33,581 nt of DNA from Candidatus Methanoperedens sp. (GCA_026552855.1 JAPMTX010000162.1:1-33581), one strand, 5' to 3'; counted from the first letter of the stretch, positions 8,301-16,567 are shown. Notes: generated by a model from the letters alone, not told the origin. Numbers and translations are program-made.

Positions 8301-9986
8301 GTCAATGAGAAGGCACTATTCCTTGGCCCGGCTGAGCGGGCTGACGTCATCGTTGACTTCTCCAAGTTCGCCGGTAAGACCCTCATTCTCTACAATGATG
8401 CGCCTGCGCCTGTCCCGGCGACTGACCCGCGTATCGACTACTACACGGGCGACCCGGACCAGACCGATACGGGTGGCGCACCCTCGACGCTGCCGGGCTA
8501 CGGTCCCAACACCCGCACCATCATGCAAATCAAGGTGGCGGGAACCGATAGTGGAACACCGGGGCCCGTCGATGATGTCAACCAGACCATTTTGACCGCC
8601 TTGAACACAGCGTTGCCGGCTGCCTTCAATGCGTCCCAGGATACGATCATCGTGCCCCAGGCGCCTTACAATGGCGTATACAATGCAAACTTCCCCGGCA
8701 ATGCAAGTGCGTATGTGAAAATCCAGGACACTAACTACACCTTCGACCCAATCGGTCCAACAGGCACTATCACGATGGACATGGAGCCAAAGGCCATCAT
8801 CGAGGACTTCACGATGGACTATGGCAGGATGAACGCCATCCTGGGGAACGAAATAAAGCATACCAACGTCGTTACCCAGACGTCCATCATCCAGGCATTC
8901 ATCGATCCGCCTGTGGAGCTCATCAACATAACGGACAAGATGACTCCCATAGGAAATGCATCAGACGGGACCCAGATATGGAAGATCACGCATAATGGCG
9001 TTGACACCCATGCCATCCACTTCCACTTGTTTAACGTGCAGCTGGTCAACCGGGTTGGCTGGGACGGGGCGATAAAACCGCCCGACGCCAACGAGTTGGG
9101 CTGGAAGGATACCGTACGGATGAACCCGCTGGAAGACATCATCGTGGCTTTGAGGCCGATCAAGCTCACGAACCTCCCCTTCAAGATTCCCAACAGCTGG
9201 CGACCGCTGGACGTGACTAGTCCGCTGGGCTCCACCGCAGGGTTCACTAACGTGGACCCGAACGGCAACCCGACTACTGTCACCAACCAGTTGGTTAATT
9301 TCGGCTGGGAGTTCGTCTACCACTGCCACCTGCTGGGTCATGAAGAGAACGACATGATGCGACCAGTGGTGGTAGCAGTTCCACCAGAGGCGCCTTCCAA
9401 CCTCACTGCCACTTTGAAGGGAGGCACGGCGGTCTTGACATGGATTGACAACTCCCTCAGCGAAACCGGCTTCACGGTCCAGAGGTCCAATAATGGTGTA
9501 ACGTGGAATACCTTGACAACAGCAGTACCAGCCGCCGCGGGAACGGGCTCTGCGGTGACCTATTCCGATAAAACCTACAAGCCGAGCGGGACGCCGTACT
9601 TCTACAGGGTGTTTGCCTCCAACACTGTCGGCAGCACAGTAGCCGGCTATTCTCAGACGACTGTCAGCTCCGCATCCTCTAACATCGCCGGTCCACCATC
9701 TGGCACAACGACCTTATCGGTCACTCAGGCTGCCGCACTGAGGTCTCCAGTCGTTCTCACCTGGACGTACTCCCCCGGTGGAGACCAAATGGGCTTCGTT
9801 ATCCAGAGGGCAACGAATGCTAGCTTCACGACAGGACTAACGACAGTTACGGTTGGAGCAGCCACAACATCATACACCGATAGCCAAGCGAAAGCCAGGA
9901 CAACCTACTACTACCGTGTCATGCCGATTAATTTCTTGGGCGTCGGTAGTTGGTCCAATGTCGTATCTATTACGCCCCATCTGTAG
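5394..9986 (+). CDS. Membrane-anchored multicopper oxidase with internal repeat block and FN3 domains
   Basis: A 1530-aa exported protein with a strong ribosome site (AGGAGG at 5381-5386). Residues about 20-42 form a membrane segment or uncleaved signal. A helical stretch (about 65-120) follows, then the oxidase domain, about 130-1325. All copper ligands are visible: HLHGG (His598, His600), HDH (663-665), HAIHFH (His1206, 1209, 1211) and [12 protein letters not shown] (His1310, Cys1311, His1312, His1316, Met1321). These make a type 1 and a trinuclear site, so it should oxidise a substrate with O2 or another acceptor outside the cell. The oxidase sequence is interrupted after [13 protein letters not shown] by about 300 residues of Gly/Ala/Thr-rich repeats (147-455) and resumes at [10 protein letters not shown]. 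Two fibronectin-III-like domains (about 1330-1425 and 1432-1530) end the protein. Large oxidases of this kind include Mn(II) oxidases, but the substrate here is unknown. The gene stands alone with its own promoter and terminator, and its coding style looks bacterial, suggesting transfer. Confidence 0.92.
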   Translation: MRNKLVYAPAKDERKVKRTIGAGIGFIGILLTAGILFTIFLLNSSVASDSSGASYNSGAVTMSDSQKLNANASPDVQSVLITDNQRKAAELLKMAHELPAKRKAAAERLKATLAASAIAPASVTPGPGLTPDYFGIYPNYANSPLSIGNATVTFTGVGTGAAATATVVNGVVTGITLTNGGSGYTSAPTISITGGSGTGATATATVAGAVAAITITNGGTGYISAPTVTITGGGGTGATATATVAGSITSLTFGTPGAGYTAPAVSFSGGGGAGATATATGPVDVITVTNGGTGYTAPAVSFSGGGGAGATATATADPTTGAIASITLISGGSGYTSAPTVTITDSGTGSGATATATIAVTGITLGSGGSGYISVPAITITDSVGTGSGATATATVTTDVVSAVTITNGGSGYTSAPTVTFTGGGGSGAAATATIKTDVVSAVTITSGGSGYLSGGIRKFVDAMPSLPIAVPDTITYPGSDYYEIALQQYTANMHSDLPATTLRGYVQLNMGTDANGQNTIAPAPIQYLGPVIVAQRDRPVRVKFINQLPNGSPGDLFIPVDTTYMGAGTGPAALAGTNCSATPKPSTCYSENRATLHLHGGTTPWISDGTPHQWTTPAGETTSYPEGVSVFNVPDMDGGKEPNGTLTFYYSNQQSARLMFYHDHAYGITRLNVYGGEAAGYLLTDSTEQALIGTGGALEGLGVGTPLVIQDKTFVPDNTRPFTNLVGSFSSQLAAQDPTWDTAKWGGTGSLWFPHVYMPNQNPGDVSGANPMGRWDYGPWFWPPFTGLTYGPILNPYYDPTCVSSATQYCEGQYIPGTPDARLISPSGVPEAFMDTPLVNGKAYPVLNVPAGPVRFRILNAANDRFWNLQMYVADPNVTTADGRKNTEVKMVPFNSNQNLITPFPSWWYTPGLNFVFDDRAGGVPDPTTRGPAMIQIGTEGGFLPAPAVILNQPVNYVYNRRDITVLNVNEKALFLGPAERADVIVDFSKFAGKTLILYNDAPAPVPATDPRIDYYTGDPDQTDTGGAPSTLPGYGPNTRTIMQIKVAGTDSGTPGPVDDVNQTILTALNTALPAAFNASQDTIIVPQAPYNGVYNANFPGNASAYVKIQDTNYTFDPIGPTGTITMDMEPKAIIEDFTMDYGRMNAILGNEIKHTNVVTQTSIIQAFIDPPVELINITDKMTPIGNASDGTQIWKITHNGVDTHAIHFHLFNVQLVNRVGWDGAIKPPDANELGWKDTVRMNPLEDIIVALRPIKLTNLPFKIPNSWRPLDVTSPLGSTAGFTNVDPNGNPTTVTNQLVNFGWEFVYHCHLLGHEENDMMRPVVVAVPPEAPSNLTATLKGGTAVLTWIDNSLSETGFTVQRSNNGVTWNTLTTAVPAAAGTGSAVTYSDKTYKPSGTPYFYRVFASNTVGSTVAGYSQTTVSSASSNIAGPPSGTTTLSVTQAAALRSPVVLTWTYSPGGDQMGFVIQRATNASFTTGLTTVTVGAATTSYTDSQAKARTTYYYRVMPINFLGVGSWSNVVSITPHL
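5832..6760 (+). repeat. Tandem GGSGY/GATATAT repeat block inside the oxidase
   Basis: About eight units of roughly 33-40 codons, each built as [20 protein letters not shown] followed by [12 protein letters not shown]. Seven are close to complete, and the last breaks off at GSGYLSGG. At DNA level some neighbours are nearly identical: a stretch of about 50 bases starting CTCCCGCAGTCAGTTTCTCG recurs at about 6178 and 6286, and ACTGATGTCGTTTCTGCAG recurs at about 6586 and 6704. This shows recent duplication or conversion. The protein is probably a beta-solenoid-like or beta-sandwich stalk. Confidence 0.9.
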
Positions 9987-9999
9987 TAAATGCGTTTTC

Positions 10000-10031
10000 G
10001 GGGAGGATTACCCCTCCCCAAATTCTTTTTT
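10000..10031 (+). terminator. Hairpin plus T-run after the oxidase gene
   Basis: GGGGAGG (10000-10006) pairs with CCTCCCC (10013-10019) across a 6-nt loop. A T-rich run ending in TTTTTT follows by 10031. It begins 14 bp after the oxidase stop. Confidence 0.75.
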
Positions 10032-10098
10032 ACTCTTCGATCCGCTGTCGAAAGCGGAAAATTACCTGAGAAATAGTTAAATCCAATGCAGATACCAT

Positions 10099-10121
10099 TA
10101 GAAATATGTTAGATATTTCTA
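10099..10121 (-). terminator. AT-rich 9-bp hairpin over the sua5 stop
   Basis: TAGAAATAT (10099-10107) and ATATTTCTA (10113-10121) pair perfectly around GTTAG and overlap the TAA stop of the minus-strand sua5 gene. There is no T-run on that strand, so termination is only a guess. Confidence 0.3.
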
Positions 10122-10717
10122 GGAATATCCCGTATCTCCCGTAGCGCCGCCAGTACTTCTTCGTATTTTGCCCCTTTCCTTATTACTTTCAGGTTAACAA
10201 GGTCAACCACAGTAGAAGGCTCGCCCCTGCATTCTCCTCCGTCAAGTATGTAATCCGCGTCTATTTTTATCTCGTCCACCCTCGCAGGCGGGGGCTCTCC
10301 TGAGATATTGGCGCTGGTAGAGGTAACAGGGACCCCAGCAAGCTCGATAAGCTCAAGCGCCAGCTTATGATCCGGATAGCGTATGCCCACCGAATCCGAA
10401 CCTGATGTAAGGATGTCGGGAACTGTCCTTTTTTTCCTGAGTATAACGGTCACAGGTCCGGGAAGAAATCTCTTTATAAATTCTCTCTCTTTCTCGCCAA
10501 TATGCACCAGCTCATCCATCATCCTGAAGCTGGAGACTGCGACCGAGACCGGGCTCTGGGTACTTCTTTTTTTGATCTCAAAGACCTTTCTCAGCGCCCC
10601 CCCGGAATAGATGCTGGCTGCTATGCCGTACACTGTCTCAGTGGGATAAATTACAATCCCCCCTCTCCTGATGATATCTGCGGCTTTTTTGATATCCCTG
10701 CCTGTTATACGCCGCAT
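10109..10717 (-). CDS. L-threonylcarbamoyladenylate synthase (Sua5/YrdC/TsaC)
   Basis: Makes threonylcarbamoyl-AMP from threonine, bicarbonate and ATP, the first step of t6A37 modification of tRNAs that read ANN codons. The 202-aa protein is the short YrdC/TsaC form without the extra Sua5 domain. Motifs seen: PTETVYGIA (about 25-33) for nucleotide binding, KKRS (about 49-52), FLPGPVTVIL (about 84-93), GIRYPDH (about 110-116) and STSANISGE (about 132-140). It lies 21 bp downstream of the ferredoxin gene and probably shares its transcript. Confidence 0.93.
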   Translation of the reverse strand: MRRITGRDIKKAADIIRRGGIVIYPTETVYGIAASIYSGGALRKVFEIKKRSTQSPVSVAVSSFRMMDELVHIGEKEREFIKRFLPGPVTVILRKKRTVPDILTSGSDSVGIRYPDHKLALELIELAGVPVTSTSANISGEPPPARVDEIKIDADYILDGGECRGEPSTVVDLVNLKVIRKGAKYEEVLAALREIRDIPRNI

Positions 10718-10738
10718 GCCAGGACTGTTACTTAAAAA

Positions 10739-11011
10739 CTACGCCTGTACTATTGCCAGGGAGCCGACAGGACAGTTCTTGGTGCATATCCCGCAGGCTA
10801 TGCAGGTATCGTAATCCACTGCTGCAGCACCCCTGGTCACATGGATAGCAAGCTTTGCGGTATTGATGTCGAAATCCTCTGCCTTTGATAGTTTTGTATT
10901 CGTGGGGCAGACCGTAACACATATTCCGCATCCGTTGCAATTACCTGACTGGACGAGTTTTTTATCTTTCTTTGCCATAATGGTTGATACTGCTTTAGAT
11001 AATATGAACAT
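10739..11011 (-). CDS. Small 2x[4Fe-4S] ferredoxin
   Basis: A 90-aa electron carrier with two cluster motifs, CNGCGICVTVCP (about 25-36) and CIACGICTKNCP (about 70-81), each CX2CX2CX3CP. About 33 residues between them make it longer than a minimal clostridial ferredoxin. Two starts are possible: codon 1 at 11011, or codon 12 (MAKKDKK) at 10978. A TATA-like ATTTATA at 11040-11034 lies about 26 nt ahead of 11011, so a leaderless mRNA starting at codon 1 fits well. The redox partner is not shown by the neighbours; sua5 lies downstream. Confidence 0.88.
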   Translation of the reverse strand: MFILSKAVSTIMAKKDKKLVQSGNCNGCGICVTVCPTNTKLSKAEDFDINTAKLAIHVTRGAAAVDYDTCIACGICTKNCPVGSLAIVQA

Positions 11012-11033
11012 TGTGGTTTTTAATTCAGAAAGC

Positions 11034-11063
11034 TATAAATAGTTTGTTCGTAGTTATACGAAC
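11034..11063 (-). promoter_or_regulatory. Ferredoxin promoter with 18-bp palindromic operator candidate
   Basis: Read on the minus strand, ATTTATA (11040-11034) is a TATA box 26 nt before the ferredoxin start. Just upstream of it, GTTCGTA (11046-11052) and TACGAAC (11057-11063) form a perfect inverted repeat with a 4-bp centre. This is where an archaeal activator, or a repressor blocking TFB, would bind. Confidence 0.45.
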
Positions 11064-11065
11064 TA

Positions 11066-11131
11066 ATAGTGGGCAGATAGAAATACTTTTTTCCACCTAT
11101 CCCTCCTATCCTATCCATATTTGCCCACTAT
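11066..11131. repeat. 10-bp inverted repeat, ATAGTGGGCA / TGCCCACTAT
   Basis: ATAGTGGGCA (11066-11075) and TGCCCACTAT (11122-11131) are exact reverse complements 46 nt apart. They lie between the end of cetZ and the ferredoxin promoter. The loop holds several CTATCC copies. It may be a bounded stem-loop that ends cetZ transcription, or a remnant of a small mobile element. Confidence 0.4.
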
Positions 11132-11182
11132 ACTATTTTTTGGCTTTAACCCATTATACTATTTTGCAGGTTTAATATACAC

Positions 11183-12280
11183 TCAATATACAGGCTCAAG
11201 ACCTTCAAGCCTCTCTGCTATGATCTTGTTCTGCTCAGCCAGAAGCTCTTTTTTCTCGCGCTGCTTCTCCACAGCCCCGATCCCCGCCTTGAACAGCTTA
11301 TCCAGTTCTGCCGATGCACCGATGGATAATATTGAAAGAACTCTTGGAGTTTCGCCCTTATGTATAAGGATGCCTTTGAATATCTGACCCAACTCACAGG
11401 ATAGCTTTTCGACCTCGCTCGTTATATCGTTGATATTGAGATACTTCTGGTCCCCCTCTATTATTATCATGGCTCTGTTCGCTTCCTTGTACGGGTCAAG
11501 CTCGAACAGCAGACCTGCATGCGAGAGGCTGTGCTTTATAACTGATTTGATGGAAACGTCCTTATCCCCCGTGCCAAAACCCATCGTAGCAAGCCTTGAG
11601 CCACCTGACATGACGGATTTAAAATCGCCAAGATCAGTGACCATCATCATTTCGCTGTCAAGCGCCTTTAAGAGCAGCAGGAACCGCTCTGCAATCGTCT
11701 TATTGATCCCGTCGTAGGCACTCTTTATGTCTTTCCCCAGGTGTTTTAGGAACTGGTTATCTACGATTATATTCCCGTCAGAACTTCCATCCATGACCTC
11801 TTTCAGGCAAAAGATGGAATTCTGGAGGTATATAGCGCCTTCCTCCCTGAAAGGAAGTACCAGCACCCCGTACACGTTATACTTGAACCGTCCTTTTATA
11901 GCCTCTATCATCAGGGGTAGAAACGATGAACCTGTCCCGCCTGAGGCTGAGGCTATTATGAAAGCCACATCAAAATCCCCGCGCTCCTCGATAGCCCGCA
12001 GCAGCAGTTCCTTGTTATCTTCAAAGCACTGCTTTCCTGTGCGCCTGTTCGCTCCTACCCCGTGAAGGTAGGGCACATGTATCCTGTCCTTTGCTTTAGT
12101 GAACCTTAACTCCCTCAGGTCATTAATAGCCGTATTGATGGCTACGGTCTCAACATGGCTTGCGAACTTCTGCTTACCGTAATATTTGGATATCACGCCG
12201 CCGCCGAAAGCTTCCTTGTTTATTGCATCAAGAATCCTGTTGCCGCACTGTCCTACGCCGATTAATAATATGTTCAACAT
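11183..12280 (-). CDS. CetZ-type tubulin/FtsZ superfamily GTPase
   Basis: A 365-aa cytoskeletal GTPase. The N-terminal phosphate-binding segment IGVGQCGNRI is at about 7-16. The tubulin signature (T4 loop) SASGGTGSS is at about 111-119. The GTPase-activating T7 loop region reads VTDLGDFKSVM, keeping two Asp but not the first Asn of the FtsZ pattern NxDxxD. The C-terminal domain ends in a Lys/Glu-rich helix. It fits CetZ, the archaeal family tied to cell shape and motility, better than FtsZ, whose usual flexible tail motif is absent. It starts 6 bp after the stop of the surface-protein gene and so is almost surely co-transcribed with it. Confidence 0.85.
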   Translation of the reverse strand: MLNILLIGVGQCGNRILDAINKEAFGGGVISKYYGKQKFASHVETVAINTAINDLRELRFTKAKDRIHVPYLHGVGANRRTGKQCFEDNKELLLRAIEERGDFDVAFIIASASGGTGSSFLPLMIEAIKGRFKYNVYGVLVLPFREEGAIYLQNSIFCLKEVMDGSSDGNIIVDNQFLKHLGKDIKSAYDGINKTIAERFLLLLKALDSEMMMVTDLGDFKSVMSGGSRLATMGFGTGDKDVSIKSVIKHSLSHAGLLFELDPYKEANRAMIIIEGDQKYLNINDITSEVEKLSCELGQIFKGILIHKGETPRVLSILSIGASAELDKLFKAGIGAVEKQREKKELLAEQNKIIAERLEGLEPVY

Positions 12281-12286
12281 ATGTCC

Positions 12287-13405
12287 TCAAAACGAATATT
12301 CTCTGTGTCTTTTTATCGCGAACGATACTGCTCCGATTGCTATCATAACTACTGGTAAAACAACATACAGGTATTCCCTTTCGTTCTCTGTTACAGATAT
12401 CTGTTCAGATTCTGTTGATATGCCGATCGGGTTATCGTTATAGATTGTTCTCAGGTTGATCGTGAAATTGCCCGCTTCGGTACCTTTTAAAGTAACCCTG
12501 TTTTCTATCTTCTCACCCGGGTTTATTAGATCGTATACCTGTCTTAAGTCTCCCTCTACCACCTTCATGCCAAGCGGCGGAGAACCCTCTACAAGCACCG
12601 ATTTTGCAGGGGCTTTCCCGTTATTCGTGATAGTTACCGTGGCTTTAATCGAATCGTCTATACTTATTCTGCTTTTATCTAAACTGATGGCAGGGACAAG
12701 ATTAGATTTCTCCTGCTTAACTGCAGAGACTGTTATTGTAATTGGATTTGACTGGCTGGTCTTCGAGCCGTACTTTATTATCGTCGGCTTGAAATCAAAT
12801 GTACCTGAATCAACTGCTCTCAGGGCATAATAGAGTTCCTGGCTCGATCCCGGTGCCAGTTCTGTATTTACCGTGGGAGGAAACCTCGATCCCTGGGCAT
12901 TGGAAAAACCGTTTGGAAGCTGCTCGGTCAGCGTCATGTTATCGGCAGTGGCATTTCCTATGTTTTCCACTTTGATCTTAAATTCTGCGATGTCCCCTAC
13001 GTTAATATTCGTTTTATCCACTGATTTTGTCAGGGCGATGTTCGGAACACCTACCGGGGTTGTTGGTCTTACTATCTGGGAAATTTTGGGATACCCCCAT
13101 CCGGTCGGGAACTCGATATAAATCCTGGCAGGATCTGCGACTGAAAAAGCCCGAAGACGTATCTCATTGAACGTGATAGCTGCTTCGCCATCGTACAGGT
13201 TATTGAATCTGGAGACATTGCCGTAGGTCATATTCACCCTGGCATAATAAGGCGGGCTGATTTCAATAATCTCGATAATATAGGCTCCGTTCTCAAAATT
13301 TAACGCAGTATTGTTCGGTACTGTAAAATTGAAGCTCTGCGTTGCAGCACTCCCGGTTGCAGGGAGTACCAGTGGTAATAATAGCAAAAAGTAGGTTAAC
13401 CTCAT
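12287..13405 (-). CDS. Exported surface protein with CARDB/DUF11-like domains and C-terminal anchor
   Basis: A 372-aa membrane-anchored envelope protein. Residues 1-20 are a signal peptide ending in GSAA. The first 115 residues after it form a beta domain. Two repeats of the CARDB/COG1361 type follow: NIALTKSVDKTNINVGD (from about 122) and PAISLDKSRISIDDS (from about 239), each continuing with a NIGNATADN- or NNGKAPAKS-like strand. A transmembrane helix (about 345-363) ends in a short basic tail, KRHREYSF, facing the cytoplasm. There are many N-X-S/T sites. A TATA-like box (13451-13463, minus strand) and GGAG before the ATG give it a promoter. The tight link to cetZ suggests a wall or membrane partner for the cytoskeleton. 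Confidence 0.82.
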   Translation of the reverse strand: MRLTYFLLLLPLVLPATGSAATQSFNFTVPNNTALNFENGAYIIEIIEISPPYYARVNMTYGNVSRFNNLYDGEAAITFNEIRLRAFSVADPARIYIEFPTGWGYPKISQIVRPTTPVGVPNIALTKSVDKTNINVGDIAEFKIKVENIGNATADNMTLTEQLPNGFSNAQGSRFPPTVNTELAPGSSQELYYALRAVDSGTFDFKPTIIKYGSKTSQSNPITITVSAVKQEKSNLVPAISLDKSRISIDDSIKATVTITNNGKAPAKSVLVEGSPPLGMKVVEGDLRQVYDLINPGEKIENRVTLKGTEAGNFTINLRTIYNDNPIGISTESEQISVTENEREYLYVVLPVVMIAIGAVSFAIKRHREYSF

Positions 13406-13450
13406 CCAGTGGTCTCCGTATTGCCCATACTACTATTAAATATCATTCGA

Positions 13451-13463
13451 TAATATATAAACC
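13451..13463 (-). promoter_or_regulatory. TATA box of the surface protein-cetZ operon
   Basis: Read on the minus strand this is GGTTTATATATTA, about 50 nt ahead of the start at 13405. The predicted transcript start is near 13431, leaving a leader of about 26 nt that contains GGAG. Confidence 0.5.
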
Positions 13464-13504
13464 TTATGAGTATCAACATTATGATAATGAATAAAAGGAG
13501 AAAT

Positions 13505-14323
13505 TTATTTGATCTTCAGGCTGATATCAAGCCACCTTGATGAGTGCGTGAGCGCACCTGTGGATATGACGTCAACACCTGCTTTCGCATAATCAGTTAC
13601 CTTCTCAACTGCTATCCTGCCCGACGCCTCAAGGATAACACCCTGTCTTTGCCCCTTCTCTTCAAGGGTTCTGATGCATCCTGCGATCTCGACTGCTGTC
13701 ATATTATCGAACATGATAATATCCACTCCCAGCTCTGCTGCGCGAACAGCGGAGTTCATATCTTCTACTTCAACCTCTATTCTCTGGGTAAAACTGGCTG
13801 TACTTTTTGCTGCCTTTATCGCCCTCTCAAGTCCAAGTATCGCGATATGGTTATCTTTGATCATCACAGCGTCCGAGAGGTTGAACCTGTGGGGATCGCC
13901 TCCACCTGCAATAACGGCTCTCTTCTCGAACTTCCTGAACCCGGGTGTGGTTTTCCGTGTGCTCGCTATCCTTACACCGTTCGCCTTTTCAACATACCTG
14001 CGCGTCAAAGTCGCAATCCCGCTCATCCTTCCCAGGAAATTCAGCGCCAGCCTTTCAGCGCGCAGTATAGACCTGGCTCCGCCCTCAAGGTTGAATACGG
14101 TATCATCCTTCTTTACAGCCGAGCCGTCGGTGAGGTCTGTCACAGCCAGTATGTCAAAATATTCGAATATCTGCGTTGCTTCAGCCAGTCCTGCTATGAT
14201 GCCGCCTTCGTTTGCTACCACCTCAGCCTGAACCTTGCAGTCAGGGACTATGGTGCATGAGACATCATTGTAGCCTGTATCTTCCTCTATAAACCTTTCA
14301 AGTTCTGCCAGCAGCATAATCAA
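13505..14323 (-). CDS. nadC: Nicotinate-nucleotide pyrophosphorylase (carboxylating), NadC
   Basis: Converts quinolinate and PRPP to nicotinate mononucleotide, CO2 and PPi in de novo NAD synthesis. The 272-aa length is typical. Seen: the N-terminal EDTGYNDVSC (about 14-23), the PRPP and quinolinate motif ASTRKTTPGFRKFEKRAV (about 120-137), GGGDPHRFNLSDAVMIKDNH (about 140-159), EVEVEDM (about 178-184), DIIMFDNMT (about 195-203), LEASG (about 226-230) and DVISTGALTHS near the end. It is divergent from aspartate dehydrogenase, which supplies iminoaspartate to the same pathway. nadA, the middle step, is not in this window. Confidence 0.95.
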   Translation of the reverse strand: MIMLLAELERFIEEDTGYNDVSCTIVPDCKVQAEVVANEGGIIAGLAEATQIFEYFDILAVTDLTDGSAVKKDDTVFNLEGGARSILRAERLALNFLGRMSGIATLTRRYVEKANGVRIASTRKTTPGFRKFEKRAVIAGGGDPHRFNLSDAVMIKDNHIAILGLERAIKAAKSTASFTQRIEVEVEDMNSAVRAAELGVDIIMFDNMTAVEIAGCIRTLEEKGQRQGVILEASGRIAVEKVTDYAKAGVDVISTGALTHSSRWLDISLKIK

Positions 14324-14354
14324 TCACTACAATTAATAGTCTTCATTTACATAT

Positions 14355-14380
14355 ATACTGATGTTAAATACTGATGTTAA
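14355..14380. promoter_or_regulatory. 13-bp tandem direct repeat in the nadC/aspartate dehydrogenase promoter region
   Basis: ATACTGATGTTAA occurs twice back to back (14355-14367 and 14368-14380) in the 90-bp gap between two divergent NAD genes. CATATATA beside it (14350-14357) can serve as TATA for both directions: about 25 nt to a start near 14380 on the plus strand, and about 25 nt to the nadC start on the minus strand. A regulator bound here could control both genes. Confidence 0.45.
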
Positions 14381-14413
14381 TGTATAGGGAACTACCAGGA
14401 AACAGAAGACATT

Positions 14414-15226
14414 ATGCTTAATATCGGAGTTATCGGCTGCGGAGCCATCGGAAAAGAGATATGCAGGGCGATCGATTCAAAGCTCATAGAAGCGCAGCTT
14501 GTGGCGGTTTATGACAGGAGCAGGGATAACTGCGAGCGGTTGCTGGGAGAGCTTAAGAACAAACCTGAGGTACTCCCGCCTGGGGATTTGATATCCAGGG
14601 TGGATATGGTAGTTGAGTGCGCCTCGGCTGCTGCTGTCCGGGAATACGGGTATGCTGTCCTTGAGAGCGGAAAGGACCTCATGGTATTGAGCGCCGGGGC
14701 GTTCACTGATCCGGGATTGCTGAAGAAGTTCGTTAAAGCTGCTGCTGCCCATAACAGCAGGATATATATACCATCCGGCGCCATTGCGGGTATAGACGGC
14801 TTAAAATCAGCCTCTGTTGCCAGTATAGATAAAGTAATGCTTACCACTACAAAGAGCCCTGAAGGATTGAAGGGGGCGCCTTACGTTGTACAGAACAGCA
14901 TCGACCCCGGCTCATTCCGCGAAAAAACGCTGCTGTTCGAAGGTAGCGCCGAGAAAGCTATCGCCGCGTTCCCTGCAAACGTCAATGTCGCGGTCTCGTT
15001 GAGCCTTGCAGGCATAGGCACAAAAGAGACGCGGGTGAGGGTTTTCGTAGACCCGCATGCTGAGCGGAACACGCACGAGGTCACGGTCGAAGGGGCTTTT
15101 GGGAAATTCACATGCAGGATTGAGAATGTTCCTTCACCCGATAACCCGAAGACGAGTTTTCTTGCCGCACTTTCGGCTATAGCCACGTTGAAAAAATTAA
15201 CAGAGCCCCTGCAGGTAGGAACTTAA
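14414..15226 (+). CDS. nadX: L-aspartate dehydrogenase
   Basis: Oxidises aspartate to iminoaspartate with NAD(P), the alternative to NadB for feeding quinolinate synthase. It has 270 residues. The Rossmann start is IGVIGCGAIGKEI (about 4-16), GxGxxG type. Further landmarks are DMVVECASAAAVREY (about 69-83), LSAGAFTD (about 96-103), IPSGAIAGIDGL (about 118-129) and FPANVNVAVSLSLAG (about 187-201), which carries the catalytic-region Asn-Val-Asn. The C-terminal domain ends NPKTSFLAALSAIATL. It is divergent from nadC, which fits the pathway. Its stop is followed one base later by the tatC start. Confidence 0.92.
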   Translation: MLNIGVIGCGAIGKEICRAIDSKLIEAQLVAVYDRSRDNCERLLGELKNKPEVLPPGDLISRVDMVVECASAAAVREYGYAVLESGKDLMVLSAGAFTDPGLLKKFVKAAAAHNSRIYIPSGAIAGIDGLKSASVASIDKVMLTTTKSPEGLKGAPYVVQNSIDPGSFREKTLLFEGSAEKAIAAFPANVNVAVSLSLAGIGTKETRVRVFVDPHAERNTHEVTVEGAFGKFTCRIENVPSPDNPKTSFLAALSAIATLKKLTEPLQVGT

Positions 15227-15227
15227 G

Positions 15228-16103
15228 ATGCCGCTTGAAGATTTTTCATGGATGCTCTCCGAGATAAGGAGAAAGCTGTTTTACATTGTCATTATTTTTG
15301 GGATCGTGTCTATAGTCTCTTATCCCTATATGGAGAATATAATAAATAAAATAGAAGATGATATGCTCTACAGCCTGGTACGACCGGCTAATTCAAGTAC
15401 ATCAAGACAGTTAACAGACATATCAAATAACCTTTCTTTACTATCAAGTGAATTAGAGAAAAATAATAATTCTATTATAGCGCAGAACCTGACAAATCTC
15501 TCAGGTGAATTGTTAAATATTTCACAAAAGATTAACCTGCGGGATACCAAGGTTGTAGCTCTGACACCTCTGGAAGGTGTCATGCTTAAGTTCAAGATGT
15601 CTCTTATATTCGGCTTCTTTTTTGTGCTTCCATTGATACTGTATTATGCGCATAGAGGGTTAAAAGGAAGGCTTAAAAATTTATTACCTGTGAAGAAATC
15701 CCTGATAATATCGGCTTTAATAACATCCTTAATCCTGTTTTTAATAGGGGCTGGATATGCTTATTATATTCTTCCGTATTTCATGAAGTATCTCAATCAG
15801 GAGAATCTGAACATAGGAGAAATAAATTACTCAGTCTCAGAGTTCATTAATTTTATTGTTATGACCATCTTAATTATTGGTCTATCTTTTGAATTACCAC
15901 TCATTCTCACAGTGCTGGTTCGCTCAGGTATTACTTCGCGTTCGACCCTTGCTCACTATAGAAAGCATGCTTATGTTATTCTTTTGATCATTTCTGCATG
16001 GATTACGCCTGATCCCACTATGCTTACTCAAGTAATGGTAATGCTGCCGTTTGCAATATTATACGAGGTAAGCCTTATGCTGCTCTGGCTGACGGGGAGA
16101 TAG
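15228..16103 (+). CDS. tatC: Sec-independent protein translocase TatC, with enlarged first outer loop
   Basis: TatC recognises twin-arginine signals and moves folded proteins across the membrane. Six membrane segments are readable in 291 residues (first at about 16-33). Family landmarks are the cytoplasmic N-terminal SEIRRKL, SFELPLIL with the conserved Glu (about 222-229), YRKHAYV and WITPDPTMLTQ before the last helix. The first extracellular loop (about 38-108) is much longer than in E. coli TatC. It holds some 55 extra Asn/Ser/Leu-rich residues of coiled-coil character with several N-X-S/T sites. tatA is not nearby. Translational coupling to aspartate dehydrogenase is likely from the spacing. 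Confidence 0.88.
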   Translation: MPLEDFSWMLSEIRRKLFYIVIIFGIVSIVSYPYMENIINKIEDDMLYSLVRPANSSTSRQLTDISNNLSLLSSELEKNNNSIIAQNLTNLSGELLNISQKINLRDTKVVALTPLEGVMLKFKMSLIFGFFFVLPLILYYAHRGLKGRLKNLLPVKKSLIISALITSLILFLIGAGYAYYILPYFMKYLNQENLNIGEINYSVSEFINFIVMTILIIGLSFELPLILTVLVRSGITSRSTLAHYRKHAYVILLIISAWITPDPTMLTQVMVMLPFAILYEVSLMLLWLTGR

Positions 16104-16177
16104 AGAATTATACCTGATGGGACACCCTCTCAATAATATTGCAAATATTGGTATCAGCTCACAACGAAAACATTATA

Positions 16178-16567
16178 TTACCACATTTCACACTTTAAAT
16201 TCTCAATCTCACTGAAATGACTATCTCGTGACACTACAACAAGACCATGCTGTCTGGCAACAGCCGCTATCCAGATATCGTTTTCAGGAATAGGCTGCCC
16301 TTTCTCCAGCAGGCGGTTTTTTATTAAGCCATAATAGCGTGCAGTATCTACATCACAGGGCAATACGGCAGAGTATGATGCGAACTCCTCTATTCGCGAT
16401 AAATTCTTCCTGACATTGCTGGACTTATGAACACCGTAGTATAATTCTCCAAGGACTGTGCTGGATATAAAGACTTCATCTGCATTCGCAAGTCGCGTCT
16501 TGACAGCAGGATCATCCCCGAAGAGAGCAATTATGATATTCGTGTCCAGCAAAAATTTACCACTCAT
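16178..16567 (-). CDS. vapC: VapC-type PIN-domain toxin
   Basis: A PIN-domain ribonuclease, the toxin of a VapBC pair. The acidic active-site residues are seen in order: LLDTNIIIALF, SSTVLGELYYG, PENDIWIAAVA and VVSRDSHF. I chose the start MSGKFLLDTN at 16567, which overlaps the antitoxin end by 11 bp. A longer start at 16597 would add ten residues of poor match. In-frame overlap with the antitoxin means coupled translation, as is usual. Confidence 0.9.
   Translation of the reverse strand: MSGKFLLDTNIIIALFGDDPAVKTRLANADEVFISSTVLGELYYGVHKSSNVRKNLSRIEEFASYSAVLPCDVDTARYYGLIKNRLLEKGQPIPENDIWIAAVARQHGLVVVSRDSHFSEIENLKCEMW

Noticed and set aside
7587-8861. Long minus-strand frames opposite the oxidase
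   Set aside because: They arise from GC-rich codon usage on the other strand, lack family motifs and lie within a clear gene.
13544-14260. Plus-strand frame opposite nadC
   Set aside because: Antisense to conserved NadC motifs. The composition is that of a shadow frame.
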